A stretch of DNA of 9,111 nt from Cytophagales bacterium (lineage in GTDB: Bacteria > Bacteroidota > Bacteroidia > Cytophagales > UBA9547). A model generated the notes under the pieces. It ran no database searches, had not been told where the DNA came from, and saw only the letters and a program-made list of their open reading frames with translations. The stretch's first letter is position 1, and every line of letters starts with the position of its first letter. Made by a program: the position numbers and the translations under genes. Below, piece after piece: positions 1 through 5,263 of the stretch. The stretch lies in NCBI GenBank assembly GCA_013298205.1, contig JAAFJZ010000031.1, forward strand, positions 1-9,111. Direction: 5' to 3'.

Positions 1-8
1 GACAAATT

Positions 9-572
9 ATGCGATTATTTGGCTATGACCGCGTATCGACCAGTCAGCAATCTCTGGATATACAACTAAAGGCTCTTGATGATGCAGGTGTACAACCTCA
101 CCGAATTTTCACAGATAAAGGAAGTGGGACACACACTGACCGAGAGGGACTCAAACTACTTCGTTTAAAGGTTGAAGAAGGAGATGTAGTGCTTGTCAAG
201 AAACTAGATCGATTAGGACGTGACACCGCAGATATGATTCAGCTCATTAAAGAGTTCGAGAATGTCAAAGTATCCATCAGATTTCTAGATGATGGGATCA
301 GTACCGAAGGAAGTATGGGAAAAATGGTAATAACAATCTTATCTGCCGTAGCTGAGGCTGAAAGATTGCGCATACTCGAGCGCACGAATGAGGGCCGTCT
401 AGAAGCCAAATCTAAGGGTATTCAGTTTGGAAGGAAACCAACCATAGATAGGGAAAAAGTACTCATACTACGTGAACAAGGTGTCGGAGCCTCGGAGATA
501 GCCCGTCGACTTAAAATTGGTCGTTCTACGGTATACCAAGTTTTGAATTCAACCCAGAAGTCAAAAATTTAA
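9..572 (+). CDS. tnpR: Tn3-family serine resolvase TnpR
   Basis: Site-specific recombinase that resolves transposon cointegrates at a res site through a covalent phosphoserine link to DNA. The 187-residue length matches Tn3/gamma-delta resolvases. The N-terminal catalytic domain shows YDRVSTSQQS with nucleophile Ser10 and Arg8. Arg45 and the KLDRLGRD block with Arg68 and Arg71 sit at the positions known for gamma-delta resolvase. The long E helix (ILSAVAEAERLRILERTNEG) is followed by a C-terminal helix-turn-helix at about residues 150-182 (GVGASEIARRLKIGRSTVYQ). All expected catalytic residues are present, so the enzyme should be active. The ATG at 9 gives the standard family N-terminus. Normally such proteins also repress tnpA and tnpR by binding res, which would lie just left of the window. 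Base composition is less AT-rich than neighbouring genes. Confidence 0.96.
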   Translation: MRLFGYDRVSTSQQSLDIQLKALDDAGVQPHRIFTDKGSGTHTDREGLKLLRLKVEEGDVVLVKKLDRLGRDTADMIQLIKEFENVKVSIRFLDDGISTEGSMGKMVITILSAVAEAERLRILERTNEGRLEAKSKGIQFGRKPTIDREKVLILREQGVGASEIARRLKIGRSTVYQVLNSTQKSKI

Positions 573-583
573 TCGGGTAATTC

Positions 584-621
584 CTTAGCGTGGGTTTTCG
601 TTCCTTTGGACTTCATACCCC
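584..621 (-). repeat. Tn3-type 38-bp terminal inverted repeat
   Basis: Read on the minus strand this begins GGGGTATGAAGTCC and contains GGAACGAAAAC. By eye it agrees with the 38-bp end of Tn3 at 30 of 38 positions, over exactly 38 bp. The GGGG end is the outer edge, so the transposon body is to the left, in agreement with tnpR ending at 572. The Tn3 reference is from memory, not from a search. Transposase binds the inner part and cleaves at the outer edge. Confidence 0.88.
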
Positions 622-837
622 TAAACCAACAGTACTTGGGGTTGGCTGGCATGCTATGAATCTACAAAATACAAATCGTCCGATTGATACGTGCTATGAT
701 GCGTCAATGTACACAGTGATGGCAGGTGTAACCTTAACTAACGGGTGCGAAGTATATATTCTGTTCCACGGAGTTTATTAGTTAAACTACCTATAGTTAT
801 CATGAATGCAACTATTTATGTATCAGATTTGTATATT
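622..837. other. Gap between transposon end and response regulator
   Basis: No supported gene. A 63-codon open frame (GTG at 590 to 781) crosses the transposon end, begins inside the inverted repeat and has no recognisable motif, so it is not called. The part up to about 760 is richer in G+C than the DNA to its right and may be a foreign remnant. No histidine kinase fragment is readable on the minus strand, although this is where the partner of the following regulator would be expected. A weak AACTA/TAGTT hairpin at 784-797 is too short to call a terminator. Confidence 0.5.
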
Positions 838-1533
838 TTAAGCGTTCTCGTATAATTGATCTATCTTAAGCACATATCCCATACCAATAACAGTATGAAT
901 AAGCTTAATTTCATGACCTACATCGATTTTTTTCCTTAAATAATTAATGTAAACGTCTACAACATTAGTTCCCATATTAAAATCTAAATCCCAGACACTT
1001 TCTAATAATTCTACTCTAGAAAAAACTCTGTTTTGATTTCTTGCAAAAAATTCTAGAAGTCTAAATTCGGTAGCGGTGAGTGAGATGTTTTTCCCAGCTC
1101 TTATTACTGTTTTTGATAGGATATTGATCTCTAAATCAGCAATCCGAAGTAGTCCACTTGATACAGAAGCCTGTTTACCTCTTCGAGTAATAGCTTTAAT
1201 TCTGGCATTAAGTTCTGCAATATCAGGTGGTTTATTCATATAATCATCAGCTCCATAATCTAAGCCGGCTACAATATTTGCAACGGTATTTAAAGACGAT
1301 AATAAAATAATAGGTACTAAACTGCCTTCATTCCTTAGCCTTTGGCATACTTCTAATCCATTTAAGCCAGGTAACATAACATCTAAGATGAGTAAATCAA
1401 AATCATTTTCTTTAGCCATTTTTAAGCCCATGATACCATCCATGGCTACACTTATCTCATAGGAGTGCTTTTTTAGGCCTTTTTCTATGGTTGAAATTAT
1501 AGAGTATTCATCTTCAATAAGCAGAATTTTCAT
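838..1533 (-). CDS. OmpR/PhoB-family response regulator, orphan
   Basis: DNA-binding response regulator of 231 residues, the usual family length. The receiver domain (about 1-115) has acidic residues Glu7, Asp8 and Glu9, the phosphoacceptor Asp51 in LLILDVMLPG, Ser79 in the switch position, Tyr98 and the conserved Lys101 in NKPPD. The C-terminal winged helix (about 128-226) shows SLTATEFRLLEFFARNQNRV, the recognition segment TNVVDVYINYLRKKID and the wing IHTVIGMGYVL. This C-terminal domain resembles the CusR/CopR-like regulators that answer to metals or envelope stress, but the signal cannot be read from sequence. Bacteroidetes usually encode the sensor kinase directly downstream, and here that side runs into a transposon end, so the cognate kinase is missing from the window. 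The ATG at 1533 gives the canonical MKILLIEDE start; no Shine-Dalgarno sequence is visible. Confidence 0.95.
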   Translation of the reverse strand: MKILLIEDEYSIISTIEKGLKKHSYEISVAMDGIMGLKMAKENDFDLLILDVMLPGLNGLEVCQRLRNEGSLVPIILLSSLNTVANIVAGLDYGADDYMNKPPDIAELNARIKAITRRGKQASVSSGLLRIADLEINILSKTVIRAGKNISLTATEFRLLEFFARNQNRVFSRVELLESVWDLDFNMGTNVVDVYINYLRKKIDVGHEIKLIHTVIGMGYVLKIDQLYENA

Positions 1534-1608
1534 ATGGAATTTATGATTTATGTTTTTTAGGTATATATTATATTGTGCTAAAAATAATTACTTTGTTTAA
1601 CATAAAAG

Positions 1609-1641
1609 CAAAAAATATTACGAGATTGATCCTCGTAATAT
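1609..1641 (-). terminator. Hairpin with U-tract reading toward the response regulator
   Basis: ATATTACGAG (1615-1624) and CTCGTAATAT (1632-1641) form a perfect 10-bp stem with a 7-base loop. On the minus strand the stem runs into a T tract (complement of 1610-1615), the form of an intrinsic terminator. It lies about 75 bp upstream of the regulator ATG. It could block transcription entering from the right, or act as a leader structure if the regulator promoter lies further upstream. Confidence 0.55.
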
Positions 1642-2210
1642 AGTAATAGCGTTCTAATTGGTCACACCAAAAAGTAAAGTTTTGGCAAAACAAATTTTTA
1701 TTCATGTAATTGGAAAATAATTAGTTAGTGTTTTATTAAAAATTACGTAGGCTTGCTTTTATTAGGTAAAATAGTGAGGGGTTTTAAATAACTAAAAAGT
1801 GATAATTAGTTTTGAGATGAGTTAATTATTAATAAAATAGAGACTATCTATATTTTATATAGAAGTTTCAAATTGGTGCAAAGGTGGCAAAAATGGTTGA
1901 AAAAGCTATACTTTCCTGCTCATATTTTATTTGATTGGTATAAAAGTTAATAGAGATGACAATAAGTATATTCGTCTTTTAAAATTTAATAGGTACAGTT
2001 ACTCTAAATGATAGGTAGTTATAATACTTCACCTAATCGATAGAAAGGTTCTATTTTAAATTTGAACCAAAAAAGGTGAAAGATAAAAATAAGGGATGCT
2101 AATCGTTATTAATTATCTAGATACGAAAGCATAAATAATAGGAAATTTCCGGTAAAATTATCTTAATTAACTTAATAACTAGAGAATATTACTTTTAATG
2201 ATATTGTATT
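1642..2210. other. Gene-free AT-rich stretch
   Basis: No open frame with a recognisable product on either strand. Small structures seen are a GTTTTG/CAAAAC repeat near 1679-1691, a GGTTC/GAACC pair enclosing a TAnnTTTG-like TAAATTTG (2057-2064), and a perfect 10-bp palindrome GGAAATTTCC (2141-2150) about 60 bp before the next gene. None is strong alone. The promoters of both flanking genes must lie in or near this stretch. Confidence 0.5.
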
Positions 2211-2657
2211 ATGAGCGTAATTTTTATTCCAACCGATTTTCAACCGGGTTTTTTGCAGCTGTTGCCATCTTTGTCTAAAGCTATTGATACGCCCTATGTT
2301 GACATCGTTATAGGTCATTTATTTAAAGCAAAGGACTATGAAAGTCTTTATTGGAAAAAAAATATTGAGTTTAAAAGAATAGATCCAGACTTTATCGCGA
2401 TATGTGAGAATGGGTTTTCTGTAAAAAATAGTTTATCTGTACGAAACTTTGCTGGATCATCTATATCAGGTCTTAAACTGTTTTTTGAAGTTAATCATAT
2501 TGACCTAATTCTTAATCCAGCTGATTATCATTTTAAAAAGATATCTAAGCATAGCATAGGTAATCCTGGGAAAATAATCAAAAGGACTGGGTATCCAGTG
2601 TATGATGTTTATTCTGTTTTTGAACCAGAATATGACCCTTTTCTAATACAACTCTGA
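2211..2657 (+). CDS. Small protein with universal-stress-protein-like fold
   Basis: 148 residues, no signal peptide and no membrane segment, so probably cytoplasmic. The start SVIFIPTDFQPGFLQLLPSL matches the first strand and helix of UspA-like proteins, which open with (V/I)L(V/I)PTDFS. Near the end, HIDLILNPADYHF followed by IIKRTGYPVYDV resembles the Usp pattern of a hydrophobic strand (IDLIV) and a final strand after a PV motif. The ATP-binding loop G-2x-G-9x-G(S/T) of classical UspA is not evident, so nucleotide binding is doubtful. It stands alone between a long gene-free stretch and its own terminator. The family call is inference from pattern; a lineage-specific hypothetical protein is the alternative. 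The ATG at 2211 is the only good start. Confidence 0.6.
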   Translation: MSVIFIPTDFQPGFLQLLPSLSKAIDTPYVDIVIGHLFKAKDYESLYWKKNIEFKRIDPDFIAICENGFSVKNSLSVRNFAGSSISGLKLFFEVNHIDLILNPADYHFKKISKHSIGNPGKIIKRTGYPVYDVYSVFEPEYDPFLIQL

Positions 2658-2679
2658 GTGACAAAAACGCTCTTTTTTT
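2656..2679 (+). terminator. Intrinsic terminator overlapping the stop codon
   Basis: GAGTG (2656-2660) pairs with CGCTC (2668-2672), with one G-T wobble, around the loop ACAAAAA, and is followed by seven T (2673-2679). The stem begins inside the TGA stop of the preceding gene. It is short but has the correct layout. Confidence 0.6.
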
Positions 2680-2750
2680 ACCCCTCTTTTAGAGTATTAA
2701 AAAATCTTCTCATAAATCTATGTTCATTTTTACTTTCATAAGACATATTT

Positions 2751-2966
2751 ATGAGAATTGGCTATGCTATAGCTAGTACATCAGAACAGAATCTAGATCT
2801 TTAAGTAGATGCTTTAAGAAATACAGAATGTGCAATGATCTTTCCAGAAAAAATTTCTGGAAAATATAAGGAACAGAAAACCTCGTATCAATTATATAGT
2901 AATAGTCTGGAAAGGGGATGGATTTGAAAATCCATCTGATATCTTATTGATTTAATGAAAGAAGTC
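2751..2966 (+). pseudogene. Serine recombinase (resolvase/invertase) remnant
   Basis: Reading from the ATG at 2751 gives MRIGYAIASTSEQNLDL, then TAA where family members have Gln, then VDALRNTECAMIF and EKISGKYKE. These match the N-terminus of resolvase/invertase proteins (GYARVSTxEQNLDLQ and EKISGxxxxRP). In the next frame VIVWK survives from the VVVWKLDRLGR block, and IDLMKE from the following helix. The arginine before the catalytic serine motif has become isoleucine (RVS to IAS), about 20 residues between KISG and VIVWK are missing, and the DNA-binding domain is absent. It is distinct from the intact tnpR at the left: it resembles the chromosomal or plasmid invertase type more than Tn3. 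The ruin ends where the IS1 remnant begins. Confidence 0.85.
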
Positions 2967-2968
2967 TA

Positions 2969-3495
2969 ATGTTGGTACAAGGATCTGTGATCAGAGACAT
3001 AGCCAATATTTGACAATCAGTGCCGGTTGCGTTCTGCGTGTTTTGCTCTCTTATACTAATGTGGAACTAAAGCCAAGACATTATTATCAAGTACAAGTAG
3101 ATGAACTCTATAGTTTTGTTCAAAGTAAAAAGAAAAAGTATGAATATTATATGCTTATTGTGCTCAAACAAAGGAAATATTGGGGCTAACAATGGGAAAG
3201 AGAAATAGAAAAACTGTAAAATATCTCTTTAAACGCTTAAAAAATATGGATAACAATTTCTGGTGTACTGATGCAGGAAAAGCATTTCTGGAAGTATTCC
3301 CAGCCCAAAGACATCTGATTGGAAAACGTTTTACAAAAGCTATTAAAGTAGTAAATACCTTATTAAATTAAGAAATGTTTGTAAAAGATTAATCCGGAGA
3401 ACTACTGCTTTTTCATAAGATGCTAATAAACCACTGGTGTGCTATCAAATTGGTCATGGATTCCGGAGATTTAAATCTAACTCTAAAAATGTGAA
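2969..3495 (+). pseudogene. IS1-family transposase remnant
   Basis: Piecing frames together gives MLVQGSVIRDIANI, then ISAGCVLRVLLSY and QVDELYSFVQSKKK, then ILYAYCAQTKEILGLTMGK, then NFWCTDAGKAFLEVFPAQRH, then RNVCKRLIRRTTAFS and finally NHWCAIKLVM and RRFKSNSKN. The order and motifs match Bacteroidetes IS1-family transposases, with the two catalytic Asp in VDELY and CTDAGK. Frame changes are needed near 3010, 3136, 3370 and 3412, and a TGA replaces the Trp expected before ILYAYC. The helix that should carry the catalytic Glu reads KAIKVV, so that Glu is Lys. The N-terminal zinc-binding segment is missing and no terminal inverted repeats are evident. The 63-codon open frame at 3180-3371 is only a fragment of this gene. 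The element is dead. Confidence 0.88.
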
Positions 3496-3671
3496 ATTGA
3501 TAATAATTATTATATAAAACTTTGATAATAAGATAATTATATATTTTTTAAAAAACAGATTTTATAAGTTATCTCAAGATATAAACTGTAAAAAATGCTT
3601 TTTGAAGGAAGGGTATATTGAAATTAAAAGCTGAAATAATTAGCTTATAAGGGTATATTAAGAGATAATGG
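3496..3671. other. AT-rich gap downstream of rep
   Basis: No gene. It contains an 11-bp direct repeat AAGGGTATATT (3609-3619 and 3649-3659, 40 bp apart). Between the copies, AAGCT (3628-3632) and AGCTT (3642-3646) form a weak hairpin followed on the minus strand by TTTT. That position, just past the end of rep, would suit a weak rep terminator. Confidence 0.4.
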
Positions 3672-4586
3672 CTAAACTCCTACAGAAGTACGAAAATGCC
3701 CTGCAGGACTTTTAATATCATCTTTTTTATCAGTATAGTCAAAAAACCATCTATGTGCTTTTTTTCGCATTTCTGAATTTGCTAATATGAGTTTTATTAA
3801 TTTTGAGTCATGAATTCCTATACTATGCATTTTACTTTTCAATAAAATAGCTTCTCGGTCGGTATCGTCTAATTCAAATGGAATAACTGTTTGAAATTTG
3901 CTAAGAGTAGAAATTGTAAAATTAATTCGATGAATACTTTTGCCTTTTTTCTCTATTTGGTAAGAAATATGAATATCTGATAATTCATTAATTTGTCTTA
4001 CGGATGGTTCTAATACATAATCTTTAAATTGGCCCCATTGTTTATACTGTTCAGGAATTTTCCCTTTAGGATCTGTTAGATTTAAAAGTATTTTAAGTTC
4101 TTTTAGTTCATATGAGTAATATCCGATGTCCTTCCATCTAGAAAATTGCACATACATCCACTTGGCATATTTGGAAGTCATAGATAAAACGCAGTACAAC
4201 TGAAAGCTCGTAAAGTTGTTTTTCAAATCCACCAAATAAGGCTTTAAATCCTCTGAGATAGTTAGCTGTATTTTTCCTTTTCCTTTTAAATACTTTGCGC
4301 TGGACATCATCGCTACTTGTAAAAGTCCATCATTTTCTTCTATTTCGAATACTTTCCCGATAAGACCAGCAGTTGCATCACGAAGCTGTTGATAGTTCCA
4401 CTGGCGGCCGGTAATCTGTTCTATTTGTAATACGCTGATCTCATATTTAGTATTTTGAGTATCGCCAGCTCTTAAAAGAGAAAGGAGCATAAAATAAATG
4501 TCTAACTGAACTGACGAAAGGTCATGCCTCGCATTAGTTATAGCATTGTGCTGTCTAACCTGTATTTGTCCTTCTTTTTCTTTCAT
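3672..4586 (-). CDS. rep: Rep_3-family plasmid replication initiator
   Basis: Theta-replication initiator of the RepB/Rep_3 superfamily (Pfam Initiator Replication protein), 304 residues from the ATG at 4586. The family signature opens the protein: VRQHNAITNARHDLSSVQLDIYFMLLS. It continues with an N-terminal winged helix (about 15-130, including YLKGKGKIQLTISEDLKPYL and FTSFQLYCVLSMTSKYAKWMYVQFSRWK) and a second winged helix with LKELKILLNL, YKQWGQFKDYVLEPSVRQIN and IHISYQIEKKGKSIHRINFTI. A TTG at 4619 would add 11 residues, but these are encoded by the inverted repeat upstream, so the ATG at 4586 is preferred. Such proteins bind iterons as monomers to open the origin and commonly bind an inverted operator as dimers to repress their own gene. 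Iterons and an inverted copy both lie directly upstream. No Shine-Dalgarno sequence is seen. Confidence 0.93.
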   Translation of the reverse strand: MKEKEGQIQVRQHNAITNARHDLSSVQLDIYFMLLSLLRAGDTQNTKYEISVLQIEQITGRQWNYQQLRDATAGLIGKVFEIEENDGLLQVAMMSSAKYLKGKGKIQLTISEDLKPYLVDLKNNFTSFQLYCVLSMTSKYAKWMYVQFSRWKDIGYYSYELKELKILLNLTDPKGKIPEQYKQWGQFKDYVLEPSVRQINELSDIHISYQIEKKGKSIHRINFTISTLSKFQTVIPFELDDTDREAILLKSKMHSIGIHDSKLIKLILANSEMRKKAHRWFFDYTDKKDDIKSPAGHFRTSVGV

Positions 4587-4592
4587 AGTTGA

Positions 4593-4600
4593 CAAACATA
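4593..4600 (-). promoter_or_regulatory. Possible rep promoter -7 element
   Basis: The minus strand reads TATGTTTG, an exact TAnnTTTG match to the Bacteroidetes -7 consensus, overlapping the edge of the inverted repeat. The transcript would start almost at the rep ATG, giving a near leaderless mRNA, and the nearest upstream TTTG is only 16 bases away. The match could therefore be chance. Confidence 0.3.
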
Positions 4601-4657
4601 AGTCAAAAAACAGAGACAAAAAACAGACTGTTTTTTGTCTCTGTTTTTTGACTTATG
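4597..4657. repeat. Perfect 30-bp inverted repeat at the rep start (putative operator)
   Basis: Bases 4597-4626 are the exact reverse complement of 4628-4657, around a single base at 4627. Each arm is one iteron core (CTGTTTTTTGACTTATG, 17 bp) plus a shortened copy (CTGTTTTTTGTCT). The arm nearest rep therefore holds an inverted iteron that overlaps the likely rep promoter, while the other arm merges into the direct iteron array. This matches the known plan of iteron plasmids, where Rep dimers bind an inverted repeat operator and Rep monomers bind direct iterons. Confidence 0.85.
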
Positions 4658-4768
4658 AAATCTGTTTTTTAAACTTATGAAATCTGTTTTTTGACTTATG
4701 AAATCTGTTTTTTGACTTATGAAATCTGTTTTTTGACTTATGAAATCTGTTTTTTAAAACTCATAAAA
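4641..4768 (+). repeat. Iteron array, probable replication origin
   Basis: Tandem units CTGTTTTTTGACTTATGAAA plus T (21 bp) occur at 4641-4661, 4684-4704, 4705-4725 and 4726-4746. A 22-bp variant at 4662-4683 has AAA in place of GA, and a degenerate last unit begins at 4747. Four units are identical. The 21-bp period is two helical turns, so Rep would bind on one face of the DNA. The units adjoin each other without spacers, which excludes CRISPR. Location directly upstream of a Rep_3 gene makes this the likely ori; the AT-rich DNA to the right is a candidate unwinding region. Confidence 0.9.
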
Positions 4769-4878
4769 TTTTGATTATCAATTACTTGTAGACGTACTCA
4801 AATATATACAATATTGATACAAATAATCACAAATTGTGATGTCCCCCCCCCCACAGAGAGTTTTTAGGCTGTTTTTTT

Positions 4879-4927
4879 CGAAAATGATAAACTTTCATCC
4901 TGCTAGATATATAGAACATCATTTTCG
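4879..4927. repeat. 10-bp inverted repeat with 29-bp spacer
   Basis: CGAAAATGAT at 4879-4888 and its exact reverse complement ATCATTTTCG at 4918-4927 flank 29 bases. It has no T tract of terminator type. It may be a paired protein-binding site in the origin region; function unknown. Confidence 0.5.
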
Positions 4928-5064
4928 GTGTTAAAATGTTTTAAAGGGCTTTAAAATGCGTTTAATAAGCTTTCACATTTATCTTTTGTTTTCATTTCTG
5001 ACTTATCTTTTGTAATTATTAAACTCGTATTAATATATAACTATTTGATTATGAAATAATTAAT

Positions 5065-5105
5065 AATAAACAAAATGGCTTTAATTTAAAGCCATTTTGT
5101 TTATT
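5065..5105. repeat. Perfect 20-bp inverted repeat between ori and parA
   Basis: AATAAACAAAATGGCTTTAA (5065-5084) is mirrored exactly by 5086-5105 around one T at 5085. In single strand it would form a 20-bp hairpin with almost no loop. The right arm includes TTTT but no proper U-tract follows. Possibilities are a bidirectional terminator separating origin and partition genes, a protein-binding palindrome, or a single-strand initiation structure. Confidence 0.75.
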
Positions 5106-5162
5106 GGACATAAGCATCATCTAGAACGTAGAAATAGAAACAGTGAAAAATAGAAGGGTTTT

Positions 5163-5191
5163 GTCAAGTATGCCAATTTGGCATACTTGAC
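5163..5191. repeat. Perfect 14-bp inverted repeat upstream of parA
   Basis: GTCAAGTATGCCAA (5163-5176) and its exact reverse complement (5178-5191) surround one T. It lies 72 bp before the parA ATG and 30 bp before the candidate -7 element. It does not resemble the chromosomal parS 16-mer. It is a candidate operator or centromere part for the partition system. Confidence 0.65.
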
Positions 5192-5221
5192 TGGGCTTTA
5201 ACAAATATTAATATATTATCA

Positions 5222-5229
5222 TATTTTTG
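5222..5229 (+). promoter_or_regulatory. Possible parA promoter -7 element
   Basis: TATTTTTG fits TAnnTTTG and would start transcription near 5236, giving a leader of about 28 bases to the parA ATG. No TTTG stands at the right distance upstream. The adjoining 19-bp repeat would cover the start site, so a protein bound there could repress parA. Confidence 0.35.
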
Positions 5230-5248
5230 TATTTTGATATTAAAATAC
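5229..5248. repeat. Partition-cassette repeat, left copy
   Basis: GTATTTTGATATTAAAATAC is a near palindrome with GTATTTT/AAAATAC arms. Its first 19 bases recur exactly at 6346-6364 beyond the other end of the par cassette. It lies over the probable parA transcription start. It is a likely binding site for the ribbon-helix-helix partner. Confidence 0.7.
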
Positions 5249-5263
5249 CTACATATTATATGT

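Larger units (their letters stand above)
1..621 (+). mobile_element. Right end of a Tn3-family transposon
   Basis: The segment holds a Tn3-type resolvase gene and ends in a Tn3-like 38-bp terminal inverted repeat whose outer CCCC edge is at 621, so the element lies to the left and is cut by the window start. The transposase gene tnpA and the resolution site res are not in the window; in Tn3 relatives both usually lie upstream of tnpR. No passenger gene fits in the 12 bp between tnpR and the end. The DNA is visibly richer in G+C than the plasmid core, which fits a recent arrival from another background. The next five bases, TAAAC (622-626), would be the target duplication if the element transposed intact; the matching copy is outside the window. 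Confidence 0.85.
4769..5162. other. Origin-adjacent gene-free region rich in palindromes
   Basis: No gene. From left to right it holds an imperfectly centred palindrome ATCACAA-A-TTGTGAT (4826-4840), a run of ten C (4843-4852), a 10-bp inverted repeat with a long spacer (4879-4888 and 4918-4927), and two short direct repeats: TTAAAATG (4931 and 4951) and TTATCTTTTGT (4979-4989 and 5003-5013). A large 20-bp-arm palindrome is listed separately. No consensus DnaA box (TTATCCACA) was found by eye. Confidence 0.6.

Noticed and set aside
590..781. 63-codon open frame with GTG start
   Set aside because: It begins inside the Tn3-type terminal repeat, crosses the transposon boundary and shows no known motif; its first 11 codons are simply the repeat.
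3180..3371. Separate 63-residue hypothetical protein
   Set aside because: Its residues fit the middle of an IS1-family transposase and continue in other frames on both sides, so it is a pseudogene fragment.
4587..4619. Upstream TTG start adding 11 residues to Rep
   Set aside because: The extra residues are encoded by the inverted repeat, while the ATG at 4586 lies just before the conserved family start.
4641..4768. CRISPR array
   Set aside because: The repeats are directly adjacent with no spacers, lie beside a rep gene and have no cas genes nearby; they are iterons.
5234..5263. Upstream TTG start adding 10 residues to ParA
   Set aside because: It lies inside the AT repeat and before the normal MK-hydrophobic start of the ParA fold.
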